The notes under the pieces: generated by a model
Told to the model about the DNA's origin: nothing
Seen by the model: the letters and a program-made list of their open reading frames with translations, nothing else
Databases searched by the model: none
In this document: in pieces, positions 8,063-16,765 of the stretch
How positions within the stretch are numbered: the first letter of the stretch is position 1
How the letters are laid out: each line of letters starts with the position of its first letter
Origin: Bacteroidales bacterium
GTDB taxonomy: Bacteria > Bacteroidota > Bacteroidia > Bacteroidales > Muribaculaceae
Reading direction: 5' to 3'
DNA length: 64,000 nt
Assembly: GCA_003150235.1 (NCBI GenBank)
Contig: QAMW01000047.1
Coordinates: 47,742-111,741 of the forward strand
Made by a program: the position numbers and the translations under genes

Positions 8063-10033
8063 ATGAATATCACATCACGTATGCTCGCTTCGGCGATTGC
8101 CTGCATAGGCTTATCGGCGGCAGCGGCAACAACCGTAGAAATCGACCTTGGCAAAAAAGGCGCGCCGGTGTCACCGACTATGTACGGATTGTTTTTTGAG
8201 GATATCAATTATGCCGCCGACGGCGGTCTTTATGCGGAAAAGATTAAAAACCGCTCGTTTGAGTTCCCGCAGCCCTTCACCGGATGGACTGTCGCCGGAA
8301 ATGTCGAACTGCTTGACAACGGTCCGTTTGAACGCAATCCCCATATTGCAAGGCTTAAACCGGCGGGGCATCCCCACAAGCATACAGCTCTCGAAAACGA
8401 AGGATATTTCGGCGTGTCATTTGAAAAAGACGCGCAATATCGCTTTTCCGTGTGGGCGCGCGCAGTGAACTCTCCCGCCAAGATTCGCGTCGAGCTGGTA
8501 GACCCCGCAGCCGACGGCGAGACCCACGTGATGTCACAGCAGGAAATCACCGTCGCCCCCGGAGAATGGAAAAAATACACCGCAATACTCACCCCGACCG
8601 CTACCGTGGAGAAGGGACGTCTGAGAATATTCCTGTGCCGTCCGGAAGCGGAAGTAGATGTCGAACACATATCGCTGATGCCTGTCGACACGTGGAAGGG
8701 GCGTGAGAACGGATTGCGCAAAGACCTTGCACAGGCTCTCTACGACACTCATCCGGGCGTATTCCGCTTTCCGGGAGGATGTATCGTCGAGGGCACCGAC
8801 CTCGCGACGCGCTACCAATGGAAAAATACGGTTGGACCGGTCGAAAACCGCCCGTTGAACGAAAACCGCTGGCACTACACATTCCCTCACCGTTTCTACC
8901 CCGACTACTATCAGAGCGGCGGTCTCGGATTTTTTGAGTTTTTCCAGCTTTGCGAGGATATGGGAGCCGCACCGCTTCCCGTTGTGAACGTCGGACTTGC
9001 TTGTCAGTATCAGAATAACGCCGACAGCTGTCATGTACCGGTGACCGCACTTCAGCCCTATATCGACGACGCGCTCGACCTCATCCAGTTTGCCAACGGT
9101 GACACTACGACCGTATGGGGTAAACTGCGCGCCGACATGGGACACGCCGCACCATTCGGACTGAAATACATAGGCATCGGCAACGAGCAGTGGGGCGAAG
9201 AATTTACGATGCGTCTTGAACCGTTTGTCAAGGCAATCCGCAAAGCATATCCCGACATAAAGATTGTAGGCTCCTCCGGCCCGTCACCCGACGGAAAAGA
9301 GTTTGATTATCTCTGGGGCGAGATGACCCGCCTCGGCGCCGACCTTGTCGACGAGCATTTCTATCGTCCGGAAAGCTGGTTCATTTCTTCTGCCGACCGT
9401 TACGACTCATATTCTCGCAAAGGGCCTAAAGTATTTGCCGGAGAATATGCCTGTCACGGTGCAGGCAAGAAGCGCAACCACTTCAATGCGGCTCTGCTTG
9501 AAGCTGCATTCATGACGGGACTGGAGCGTAATGCCGACATAGTGGAGATGGCTACCTACGCCCCTCTCTTCGCCCATGTCGAAGGCTGGCAGTGGCGTCC
9601 CGACATGATATGGTATGACAATCTGCGCTCGGTACGCACGGCAAGCTATCATGTACAGAAACTTTACTCCGACAACAAGGGCACTCACACGGCTCTCCTG
9701 ACTGTCGGGGGCAAACCGGCTACCGGAGGCGACACCGGACTTTATGCCTCGGCAGTGCGTGACAGCCGCGACGGAAGCTACATCGTGAAAGCGGTAAACA
9801 TCACCGACACCCCGATTGACCTCAATCTGAAAGTGAAAGGGCTGAAAAAAGGGGTTATGCCCGACTCGGTGACCGTCACCACCCTTCATGCCGATGACGA
9901 TGCTGAAAACACGCTCGACAATCCTCATGCCGTCATTCCCGTGACCGAACGGATGGCAATCGACAATGCCGCCGACTGGACCACTGTGTTGCCCGCAAAG
10001 ACATTTGCCGTCTACCGTTTCTCGAAAAAGTAA
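8063..10033 (+). CDS. Secreted alpha-L-arabinofuranosidase, GH51
   Basis: 656 aa from the ATG at 8063, chosen because it begins a clear signal peptide (MNITSRMLASAIACIGLSAAAA). An N-terminal strand (PTMYGLFFEDINYAADGGLYAEKI) opens the (beta/alpha)8 barrel, then comes a carbohydrate-binding-like insertion at about 60-200. The catalytic acid/base is Glu375 in GIGNEQWG and the nucleophile Glu461 in FAGEYACHG. A C-terminal beta domain follows. GH51 enzymes remove terminal arabinofuranosyl groups from arabinan and arabinoxylan. A second GH51 starts 37 bases downstream, so the pair is an arabinose-releasing unit acting in the periplasm or at the cell surface. Confidence 0.93.
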   Translation: MNITSRMLASAIACIGLSAAAATTVEIDLGKKGAPVSPTMYGLFFEDINYAADGGLYAEKIKNRSFEFPQPFTGWTVAGNVELLDNGPFERNPHIARLKPAGHPHKHTALENEGYFGVSFEKDAQYRFSVWARAVNSPAKIRVELVDPAADGETHVMSQQEITVAPGEWKKYTAILTPTATVEKGRLRIFLCRPEAEVDVEHISLMPVDTWKGRENGLRKDLAQALYDTHPGVFRFPGGCIVEGTDLATRYQWKNTVGPVENRPLNENRWHYTFPHRFYPDYYQSGGLGFFEFFQLCEDMGAAPLPVVNVGLACQYQNNADSCHVPVTALQPYIDDALDLIQFANGDTTTVWGKLRADMGHAAPFGLKYIGIGNEQWGEEFTMRLEPFVKAIRKAYPDIKIVGSSGPSPDGKEFDYLWGEMTRLGADLVDEHFYRPESWFISSADRYDSYSRKGPKVFAGEYACHGAGKKRNHFNAALLEAAFMTGLERNADIVEMATYAPLFAHVEGWQWRPDMIWYDNLRSVRTASYHVQKLYSDNKGTHTALLTVGGKPATGGDTGLYASAVRDSRDGSYIVKAVNITDTPIDLNLKVKGLKKGVMPDSVTVTTLHADDDAENTLDNPHAVIPVTERMAIDNAADWTTVLPAKTFAVYRFSKK

Positions 10034-10070
10034 TAACACGATACAACCAATCAACCAAAACAACCAAAAC

Positions 10071-11618
10071 ATGAATAACATGCTTAAATCATGCGCCGGA
10101 GTGGCTATAATGGCAGCATTTGCCCTCCCTTCAGGCGCGAAAGAGAGTTTCACAATCTCCCTCAACCCACAGGAGTCGGCACCGGTAATCGCCCCTGAAA
10201 TCTACGGTCAGTTTGCCGAGCATCTCGGACGCTGTATATATGGCGGCATCTGGGTAGGCGAAGATTCACCCATTCCCAACACTAACGGCTACCGCAACGA
10301 CGTGCTTGAAGCATTCAAGGCTCTTCAGATTCCGGTACTGCGCTGGCCGGGCGGCTGCTTTGCCGATGAGTATCACTGGGTCGACGGTATCGGCCCGAAA
10401 GAAAACCGTCCGCGCATGGTCAACAACAACTGGGGCGGCACAGTTGAGGACAACAGCTTCGGTACACATGAGTTTTTCAATCTCTGCGAACTGCTCGGCA
10501 CAGAGCCTTATCTGAGCGGCAATGTTGGAAGCGGCTCCGTGGAAGAACTCGCCAAATGGGTGGAATATATCACCGCTGAAGAGGGACCGATGGCGAAAGT
10601 GCGCAAGGAAAACGGCCGCGAAAAGCCCTGGAAGCTGAAATATCTCGGTGTCGGCAATGAAAGCTGGGGCTGCGGAGGCAACTTCACCCCCGAATATTAT
10701 TCCGACGTATATCGCCGCTATCAGACTTATTGCCGTAACTTTGACGGCAACCGCCTTTTCAAGATAGCATCGGGTGCAAGCGACTATGACTATAACTGGA
10801 CCGAGGTGCTTATGGACCGCGCCCGCAACAATATGGACGGTATATCGCTTCATTATTATACCGTGACAGGCTGGAACGGCAGCAAGGGCTCCGCTACACA
10901 GTTCAGCGACGACGATTATTACTGGACTCTCGGCAAATGCCTTGAGGTAGGCGACGTGATACGCCGTCACTGCGACATCATGGACAAGCATGACCCCGAC
11001 AAGCGCGTAGCGCTTCTCGTCGACGAATGGGGAACATGGTGGGATGTAGAGCCGGGCACCAATCCCGGACACCTGTACCAGCAGAACACAATGCGTGACG
11101 CCATGGTTGCAGCACTCTCGCTCAACACTTTCCACAACTATGCCGACCGCGTGAAAATGGCTAATATCGCCCAGATAGCAAATGTGCTTCAGGCGATGGT
11201 GCTCACAAAAGATGACAAGATGGTGCTCACACCGAGCTATTATGTGTTCAAGATGTATATCCCTCATCAGGGAGCCAAGCTCATACCGCTGACAGTAAAC
11301 ACCACCTATCGCCAGACTTCCGACAAGCGCCTCGTACCTGTCGTTAGCGCTACAGCCTCGGAAAAAGATGGCAAAGTGACTGTGTCGCTCGTCAACACTG
11401 ACCTGAAAGAGGAGTGCGATGTGGCTATACCGCTCGGCTCGATAAAGGGAGGAAAAGTGACAGGCGAAATCCTCACCGCCGCCGATGCCCGCGATTTCAA
11501 CGATTTCGACAGCCCGGAGAAAGTGACTCTTAAGCCCTACACCAAGGCGAAACTCAACAAGGGCACTCTCAACGTGCAGCTCCCCCCGATGTCAATCGTC
11601 ACCCTCACCATCCAATAG
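10071..11618 (+). CDS. Alpha-L-arabinofuranosidase, GH51 (intracellular-type family, with signal peptide)
   Basis: 515 aa from the ATG at 10071 (MNNMLKSCAGVAIMAAFALPSGA, a signal peptide). It is the compact AbfA-like GH51 form: EIYGQFAEHLGRCIYGGIW at about 40-60, PVLRWPGGCFADEYHW near residue 90, acid/base Glu197 in GVGNESWGCGG and nucleophile Glu319 in LLVDEWGTWW. It ends in a beta-sandwich domain. It differs strongly from the preceding GH51, so the two are not recent duplicates and probably act on different linkages or chain lengths. A Rho-independent terminator follows at 11640. Confidence 0.95.
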   Translation: MNNMLKSCAGVAIMAAFALPSGAKESFTISLNPQESAPVIAPEIYGQFAEHLGRCIYGGIWVGEDSPIPNTNGYRNDVLEAFKALQIPVLRWPGGCFADEYHWVDGIGPKENRPRMVNNNWGGTVEDNSFGTHEFFNLCELLGTEPYLSGNVGSGSVEELAKWVEYITAEEGPMAKVRKENGREKPWKLKYLGVGNESWGCGGNFTPEYYSDVYRRYQTYCRNFDGNRLFKIASGASDYDYNWTEVLMDRARNNMDGISLHYYTVTGWNGSKGSATQFSDDDYYWTLGKCLEVGDVIRRHCDIMDKHDPDKRVALLVDEWGTWWDVEPGTNPGHLYQQNTMRDAMVAALSLNTFHNYADRVKMANIAQIANVLQAMVLTKDDKMVLTPSYYVFKMYIPHQGAKLIPLTVNTTYRQTSDKRLVPVVSATASEKDGKVTVSLVNTDLKEECDVAIPLGSIKGGKVTGEILTAADARDFNDFDSPEKVTLKPYTKAKLNKGTLNVQLPPMSIVTLTIQ

Positions 11619-11639
11619 ACCACGCAATTAAACACAATA

Positions 11640-11682
11640 CGCGGGAGCATCTTTATAAGGATGCTCCCGCGCTTTTATTTTT
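11640..11682 (+). terminator. Rho-independent terminator after the GH51 pair
   Basis: A 12-bp perfect stem (11640-11651 with 11660-11671, GC-rich) with an 8-base loop is followed by a T-rich run on the plus strand. It closes the GH51 unit and sits between convergent genes. Confidence 0.85.
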
Positions 11683-11709
11683 ATGATTCAGAAAGCTACC
11701 CGGTGCCCA

Positions 11710-12162
11710 TTATTTTGTACGGGTGAAAGTATATTTTTCACCACCGTTATAGCGAGTACCCTCATCAACTTCTGAATAGCTGTTTTCAAGCACAAGAGTT
11801 GTCGAGGTAAGCTGTGAGATAGTCATAGTGGCACGCTCGTCGTCTTCATCAGCATCATCCAATTCCATGTTCAACTGATTTCCGCGAACGACATATTTTC
11901 CGGTTTCGGCGCCGTCATATCTGTAGTAAATTTTAAAAGTGCCATTGTCATTAAATTCAAGAGCCGTTACGTCTGCATCGCTTACTGAATTGGTTTCCCA
12001 TCTGTCGCCGTCGCCCTCTTCCCATGCTTCAAAGCCGACAATATTCCATTTGCCTACAATCTCGGAAGCACTCACTTCATCATCATCGTCATCACCACAT
12101 GATGTAAAACCTGCACAGCAGGCAATCACCAACATTACCGCAAAAAATTTAAACTTTTTCAT
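11710..12162 (-). CDS. Lipocalin-like lipoprotein (copy A)
   Basis: 150 aa from the ATG at 12162; this start gives a lipoprotein signal (MKKFKFFAVMLVIACCAGFTS-C) followed by an Asp-rich linker. The rest (VGKWNIVGFEAW, ALEFNDNGTFKIYY, KYVVRGNQLNMEL, TYTFTRTK-like end) looks like the small lipocalin-like beta-barrel common in Bacteroidales lipoproteins. The first 26 residues and the leader DNA are nearly identical to the next gene upstream, so the two arose by duplication while the mature domains diverged. Ligand and role are unknown. It is the last gene of a three-gene tandem set. Confidence 0.8.
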   Translation of the reverse strand: MKKFKFFAVMLVIACCAGFTSCGDDDDDEVSASEIVGKWNIVGFEAWEEGDGDRWETNSVSDADVTALEFNDNGTFKIYYRYDGAETGKYVVRGNQLNMELDDADEDDERATMTISQLTSTTLVLENSYSEVDEGTRYNGGEKYTFTRTK

Positions 12163-12186
12163 TGTTAAAAAATTGATATTAATATA

Positions 12187-12205
12187 GTTAATAAATAAAG
12201 TAGCC
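12187..12205 (-). promoter_or_regulatory. Shared leader element (copy A)
   Basis: On the minus strand this reads GGCTACTTTATTTATTAAC, 25 bases before the ATG. Nearly identical copies precede the next two genes (12763-12780 and 15748-15766). The central TACTTTA resembles a degenerate -7 box, so a shared promoter or 5' leader is possible. Confidence 0.5.
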
Positions 12206-12214
12206 AAATTCACA

Positions 12215-12246
12215 GCGCATGGTAAAAAATTGTGTTTACCATGCGC
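12215..12246. repeat. Perfect 12-bp hairpin between the lipoprotein copies
   Basis: GCGCATGGTAAA (12215-12226) and its inverse (12235-12246) flank an 8-base loop. The T-rich run lies on the plus-strand side, although both neighbouring genes are on the minus strand. It may stop antisense transcription or stabilise the 3' end of the upstream message. Confidence 0.6.
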
Positions 12247-12276
12247 CCTTATTTTTATTCAAATTTACTTTGTCTA

Positions 12277-12738
12277 TTATTGCCTTTTAAGACGATAATC
12301 AGAACCATCAAAAGAAATTACCAGTTCGTCACCCATAATATAACATGGCTCCGGCTCGATATCATCATCATATAATTCATCAGGATAATCTGAATGACGA
12401 CCAACGATAGAAATCATAAAGACTTTTGTCCCGGAGTCGAAATCATCATCCTCATCAAAATTATATGTAGTCAGCTTATAGGTACCGGAGAAGCTCCAGT
12501 CATCCTCAGGGTCATCAGCACTCTCACCCTTAGCCGTCATCTTACCATCAGCTGCAAATGTCATTGTCACTATATCATCGCCATAGTAACCGCCATCGTT
12601 GTCAAAAGTGCCAACCCAAGTGCCGACGAGGGCATTGGAACCTGCATTATCATCATCATCATCGTCATCACCACATGATGTAAAACCTGCACAGCAGGCA
12701 ATCACAAGCATTACTGCAAAAAACTTAAACTTTTTCAT
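12277..12738 (-). CDS. Lipocalin-like lipoprotein (copy B)
   Basis: 153 aa. The signal peptide and lipobox are identical to copy A (FTS-C), followed by seven Asp residues. The mature part has GTWVGTFDNDGG, VTMTFAADGKMTAKG and a second beta-strand set, fitting a lipocalin-like barrel, but it is clearly diverged from copy A. The upstream leader repeats the copy A leader for more than 30 bases. It lies between copy A and the leucine-rich-repeat gene, all on the minus strand. Probably an outer-membrane-anchored lipoprotein; whether it faces the surface or the periplasm cannot be decided. Confidence 0.8.
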   Translation of the reverse strand: MKKFKFFAVMLVIACCAGFTSCGDDDDDDDNAGSNALVGTWVGTFDNDGGYYGDDIVTMTFAADGKMTAKGESADDPEDDWSFSGTYKLTTYNFDEDDDFDSGTKVFMISIVGRHSDYPDELYDDDIEPEPCYIMGDELVISFDGSDYRLKRQ

Positions 12739-12762
12739 TGTTAAGAAACTGATATTAATATA

Positions 12763-12780
12763 GTTAATAAATAAAGTAGC
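12763..12780 (-). promoter_or_regulatory. Shared leader element (copy B)
   Basis: Minus-strand GCTACTTTATTTATTAAC, 25 bases before the ATG of lipoprotein B, followed by the same TATATTAATATCA stretch as in copy A. Confidence 0.5.
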
Positions 12781-12806
12781 TATTTACCAGACACGGTGTT
12801 ATGCGC

Positions 12807-15725
12807 TTATCGCACGGCGATTTTCTTCATATAATTGCCTTGCCGGACAATGTAGAAACCCGGGCTGAGCGAATCTATGTCGTTACCGACACGCACACCG
12901 TTGAGTGTATATATATCGTAAGGTTTATCAGAATTGAAAGTTTCCGGAGAGTTAATGGTTACGTCCTCGATTCCGCTTGAGCCATCATCATAATCCGCCT
13001 TGAACATTTCATCTATATCGGTGAAATCAGTCTCTATTATCCTACCGAATTGACCCCAGGGATATTCGTGTTTCCGATATTCATCCATTGAGCCTTTCGG
13101 GACATAGAGCGTCATCTCATAGAAATGGGCATAGGCAGCTTCAAAGGAACTTCCATCAGCCACCGGCGGTTCGGGAGTCATGGAATACACCTCTTTCAGA
13201 TTGCCTCCATAAGCAAACGCCCAGCTGCCTATTTTTTTAACATCAAGACAAAGAGCCGATATAGCTGTCTCATAGAATGCATAGTCCTTTATTTCGTCAG
13301 CTTTTATACGCACTTTATCCAAAGCAAGACAACTATAGCACCCGTTATTAACTATCTTTGATGCCGGATTAAGAACAAGGTTCTTAACTTGAGATCCGTC
13401 AATATATAAATCAGCATTCGACATTGGAACTCCAAGCTCATTATATACATTACACCAATCATTAGCATTGTTAATATGAAGGAGCACCACGTGATTGAAA
13501 GCGTCTGCGCATATCGTTTCGGGAGCGCCCTCAAAAGTTACGTCCTTAATAGTAGGAAATGCATCGCTTCCAATTGTGGCAACAGACTTAGGGATAATTA
13601 TTGAAGAAAGAGCATTACAATCTTTGAATGCATAAAAATCAATAAATTCAATGGAAGTGCCGAGAGTAACCGAAGCAAGACGCGAGCAGCCGTTAAATGC
13701 CGACGAACCGATTGAAGTGGCGGAATTCGGGATTTGGACTGAGGTCAGACCGGAACATCCGGAAAAAGTAGCCTCCTTGATAGAGGTGACTGAATTGCCG
13801 AGTGTGATTGACACCAGACCGGTACAGCCCTTAAAAGCAGACATGCCTATTTCAGTGACAGAATTGGGGATTTCAATAGAGCCCAACACGCTACAAGCTT
13901 CGAAAGCATGATCATTGACACAGGTTACGGAATTGCCGAGTATAACTGAAGCCAGACCGGCACAATCCTCAAAAGCCGAGATGCCTATTTCAGTGACAGA
14001 ATTGGGGATTTCAATAGAGGTCAGTCCACTGCAATTCCTAAAAGCAGCTTCATTAATAGAGATGACGGAATTACCTAATGTGATTGATGTTAGACCGGTG
14101 CAACCATCAAAAGCCGAGATGCCTATTTCAGTGACGGAATTGGGGATTTCAATAGAGGTCAGCTCGCTACATTGGCGGAAAGCATAGTCATTAATCCAGG
14201 TGACATAATTTGAGAAAGACAGTTCCTTGAGAGTATTACTAACAAAATAGAACGGCGATCTAAAATTTGGAGTCGTATAACTCAGATTTCTTCCAATATA
14301 GACTGTCTCTAACGGATTATCGGCGAAAATAAGATGGAAAGCACCACCCATCCCATGTTCGAGCCTCAGAGTTTCTGTTCCATCTAATATCCGCAATTCT
14401 TTCAGGGAGGTACAGCCATCGAAGGCACCGCTGGTGATTGAACAAGCTAAATTGCCGATTGTCACACTGGTAAGATATTTCTGATTATATAGAGGCGAAC
14501 GATTAGTATCATGAATATCACGCCCTATATATGCGGTCTCTATATGACAATTCTCAAAAGATCCCCAACAAATAATGCCATTTGTACTATCCTCCAGTAT
14601 CAATTCTTTAAGGTTTTCACAATCTGCGAAGGCGTCAGATCCGATAATATTTACCTTACCCGGAATTGTAAGTGAGGTTAAGTTACAACCACGAAAAGCC
14701 CCGATTCCGATTGTCTCGATGTTTTCAGGAAGAGTCAGAGAGTTCAGAGCGCATCCTTTAAAGGCATTTTCGGCGATATAGGTGATGGAATTACTGAGAA
14801 TAACAGAGTTCAGACTGCTACAACCTTCAAAAGCCGACGAGCCGATTTCGGTAACAGAATTAGGGATTTCAACGGATGTCAGACTGCTGCAGTCTTTAAA
14901 AGCCGACGAGCCTATAGCAGTGACGAAATCAGGGATTTTAACCGCCGACAGACTGCTGCATCCCTCAAAAACCGACGGGTTTATTATAGTGACGGAATTG
15001 GGGATTTCTACGGATGTCAGACCGCTACATCCCTTAAAAGCCGACGAGCCTATAATAGTGACGGAGGCGGGGATTTCTATGTATGACAAACTGCTGCAGC
15101 TCTCAAATGCCGACGTATCTATAGTAACGACGGAATCAGGGATTTTGACGGATGTCAGAGATCTTGCACCCTTAAAAAGCTCAGGACCTATGATGTTTAC
15201 AGAATTACTGATTGTCAGGGATGTAATAAAAGTACTCGGTATCGGACGTTGACCTGTCTCATAGTCTAAATTTCTTCCGAGGTAGAGTTTTGAAAAAAAC
15301 ACATTTCCAAAACACGCATCTTCCAACATAAGAGTTCCCACGCCATCCTCTATTGTCAGTACAGTCAGATTTTCGTTATTTATGCTCCGGAAGAAACAAT
15401 ATTTACCAATAGAGGTGACGGAGCCGGGAATGGTGATTGAAGTGATATCGCTGCAACCGTAGAAAGAATATTCTCCCAAACGTATGACCGTATAAGTTGA
15501 ACTGCCATCAGAGACTGAAGAGGGTATTTCCAAGGAACCGGATACGGCATTGCCGGGTGTTGTCCCCCACCAGCCGGTTTCACCGGGTTTCACCATACAT
15601 GTCTTCTCCCGCTCGTCAATAACTGTATATGTCAGTGTCTGTCCTTCATGTGTATAGTTAAAATTTTTAGCCGATACCGGAATAGTGATGAACAACATCA
15701 ACAGAAACATTAGTCTTGTTTTCAT
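12807..15725 (-). CDS. BspA-like leucine-rich-repeat surface protein
   Basis: 972 aa. It has a signal peptide (MKTRLMFLLMLFITIPVSA), then more than twenty TpLRR/LRR_5 repeats of about 23 residues with the pattern IEIPNSVTEIGxSAFxGCxxL, from about residue 60 to 870. Three blocks of two repeats are almost identical in DNA at an exact 138-base period. The C-terminus (IYTLNGVRVG...SPGFYIVRQGNYMKKIAVR) resembles a type IX secretion sorting domain, so the protein is probably exported to the surface; this is an inference. BspA-like proteins commonly bind host or bacterial ligands. It heads the three-gene tandem and shares its leader with both lipoprotein genes. Confidence 0.9.
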   Translation of the reverse strand: MKTRLMFLLMLFITIPVSAKNFNYTHEGQTLTYTVIDEREKTCMVKPGETGWWGTTPGNAVSGSLEIPSSVSDGSSTYTVIRLGEYSFYGCSDITSITIPGSVTSIGKYCFFRSINNENLTVLTIEDGVGTLMLEDACFGNVFFSKLYLGRNLDYETGQRPIPSTFITSLTISNSVNIIGPELFKGARSLTSVKIPDSVVTIDTSAFESCSSLSYIEIPASVTIIGSSAFKGCSGLTSVEIPNSVTIINPSVFEGCSSLSAVKIPDFVTAIGSSAFKDCSSLTSVEIPNSVTEIGSSAFEGCSSLNSVILSNSITYIAENAFKGCALNSLTLPENIETIGIGAFRGCNLTSLTIPGKVNIIGSDAFADCENLKELILEDSTNGIICWGSFENCHIETAYIGRDIHDTNRSPLYNQKYLTSVTIGNLACSITSGAFDGCTSLKELRILDGTETLRLEHGMGGAFHLIFADNPLETVYIGRNLSYTTPNFRSPFYFVSNTLKELSFSNYVTWINDYAFRQCSELTSIEIPNSVTEIGISAFDGCTGLTSITLGNSVISINEAAFRNCSGLTSIEIPNSVTEIGISAFEDCAGLASVILGNSVTCVNDHAFEACSVLGSIEIPNSVTEIGMSAFKGCTGLVSITLGNSVTSIKEATFSGCSGLTSVQIPNSATSIGSSAFNGCSRLASVTLGTSIEFIDFYAFKDCNALSSIIIPKSVATIGSDAFPTIKDVTFEGAPETICADAFNHVVLLHINNANDWCNVYNELGVPMSNADLYIDGSQVKNLVLNPASKIVNNGCYSCLALDKVRIKADEIKDYAFYETAISALCLDVKKIGSWAFAYGGNLKEVYSMTPEPPVADGSSFEAAYAHFYEMTLYVPKGSMDEYRKHEYPWGQFGRIIETDFTDIDEMFKADYDDGSSGIEDVTINSPETFNSDKPYDIYTLNGVRVGNDIDSLSPGFYIVRQGNYMKKIAVR
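13843..14157 (-). repeat. Near-identical 138-bp internal repeats in the LRR gene
   Basis: A 39-base block at 13843, 13981 and 14119 is identical apart from one base, with a spacing of exactly 138 bases each time, equal to two 23-residue leucine-rich repeats. Such identity allows repeat number to change by recombination. Confidence 0.8.
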
Positions 15726-15747
15726 GCATTTACTTGTTTGTATCTTT

Positions 15748-15766
15748 GTTAATAAATAAAGTAGCC
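15748..15766 (-). promoter_or_regulatory. Shared leader element (copy C)
   Basis: Minus-strand GGCTACTTTATTTATTAAC before the LRR gene. Upstream of it a GCGCAT..ACCGTG stretch is also shared with copy B. Confidence 0.5.
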
Positions 15767-16340
15767 TAATTCACCTCACGGTAATCATGCGCGGCAACAA
15801 ATATCAGTCGACACGAGAAGATACAATTATTCCCGGCATGAAAACCAATATTCGCATCGCCGGATGACCGGCAACACAAACACTGATTCTGCAAGACGGG
15901 ACACAGAAAATAAATCACACAAAAAAGTCAAGGAAGAAGAGCCGTCCCATCACTTTCCTCCCGGAACTTCCGGGCTGAATTGCCAAGGTGATGTAATCTT
16001 CCTATCGGAGCCGCCAAAGACTTTTCCGATTTGCGTTGCAAAATTATAAAATAGCTTAATTTTAGGCAACGACGCACTGTTAAAATTCATTAATACATAG
16101 CCAAGAGCCGTCAGCTGTCAGACTTCAGCAGGGGATACGGCATAGCGTTTCCCGAAGGGATAATCTGTGCGTAGCCGTGGGTTGAGCTCAAGCGATACCC
16201 ACGGACAGCAGGCATCTCTCGTCATCGTTTCCCGCAGGGAATCATCAAAAAAACGATCCGAGATGATTCCTATCGGAAACATCTTATTTTTAACCCTTTC
16301 CCGGTGGTATCGCTTCGCTCAACCACCGGCTACATAAAGA
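15767..16340. other. Gene-free intergenic stretch with several palindromic repeats
   Basis: About 570 bases without a supported gene. The left part holds a weak -7-like box on the minus strand (16039-16046, TAATTTTG) that could serve the LRR gene through a long leader. The right part, from about 16141, is a mosaic of palindromic repeats: TTTCCCGAAGGGATAATC (16148-16165), TAGCCGTGGGTTGAGC..GCGATACCCACGG (16171-16204), GTTTCCCGCAGGGAATCATC and its inverse (16226-16280), an inverted copy of the TAGCCG unit (16301-16333) and CCCCTAACGGGG. The mosaic abuts and replaces the end of the toxin gene that follows. Confidence 0.6.
16171..16333. repeat. Inverted pair of the TAGCCG-GGTTGAGC repeat enclosing other palindromes
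   Basis: The units at 16171-16204 (plus orientation) and 16301-16333 (inverted) share TAGCCG, GGTTGAGC, AAGCGATACC and CCACGG. A third copy lies at 41560-41592. Between the two units sit inverted GTTTCC..GGAATCATC elements, so the whole segment could fold as a nested hairpin. Confidence 0.6.
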
Positions 16341-16499
16341 TTATCCCCTAACGGGGAAGGAATTTGTTTTTTCCTCAGGGATAGACAATCCTTCAGCCAA
16401 CAATTTAAGTATTGCCTCAAGCTTATCTATCACCTCGGTTTTATGCTTGTAACGCTTAAGGTCCTTTTTAAACTGAGATGTGAGTTTAAGCGTATTCAT
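16341..16499 (-). pseudogene. Truncated YafQ/RelE-family toxin
   Basis: 52 aa from the ATG at 16499, which overlaps the antitoxin stop as ATGA. The residues MNTLKLTSQFKKDLKRYKHK, then KLEAILKLLAEGLSIPEE, match the N-terminal half of YafQ-type mRNA interferases, which are about 90 aa long. After PEEK the frame runs into the intergenic repeat (CCCCTAACGGGG on the plus strand) and stops. The second half, which normally carries the HLxPDWLLIY strand and the catalytic residues, is missing. The toxin is therefore probably inactive, leaving a solitary antitoxin. The alternative, a functional short protein, is unlikely. Confidence 0.75.
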
Positions 16500-16744
16500 A
16501 GCGAATCGACAAAACTGCGAAATCGATTTAAATCGAGAGTTTCCAGAGAATCTGAAGATTCTGCTTCCTTCATCGCAGCGATAGTGGTTTTATTAGGTCG
16601 CTCCAACACAAAAGCTAACAACACACTTTCTACAAGATTGTTCAGACTGCGATTATGGCGTTTCGCTTCAGCCTGCAATCTTACAAGAAGATCCTCATTT
16701 AGGCGAAAAGAAGGCTGTTTGCGTATAATTGATGATGTGCTCAT
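16496..16744 (-). CDS. Ribbon-helix-helix (CopG/Arc-like) antitoxin
   Basis: 82 aa. The N-terminus (SIIRKQPSFRLNEDLLVRLQAEAKRHNRSLNNLVESVLLAFVL) fits a ribbon-helix-helix DNA-binding fold: a short beta strand, then two helices with the typical Sx2NLVE motif. The C-terminal half is a charged toxin-binding-like tail. The gene overlaps a truncated YafQ-type toxin gene by four bases, as in standard type II modules. A perfect palindrome over the likely -7 box upstream fits autoregulation. With the toxin broken, this antitoxin may persist as an orphan repressor. Confidence 0.8.
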   Translation of the reverse strand: MSTSSIIRKQPSFRLNEDLLVRLQAEAKRHNRSLNNLVESVLLAFVLERPNKTTIAAMKEAESSDSLETLDLNRFRSFVDSL

Positions 16745-16765
16745 AATTTAAATATTTAAGTAGCG

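Noticed and set aside
13651..15252. Regularly spaced repeats that could suggest a CRISPR array or tandem plus-strand genes
   Set aside because: The 138-base and 69-base periods are whole numbers of leucine-rich repeats in a continuous minus-strand frame.
15864..16049. 61-codon plus-strand frame upstream of the repeat mosaic
   Set aside because: Low-complexity, no recognisable features, and no start signal.
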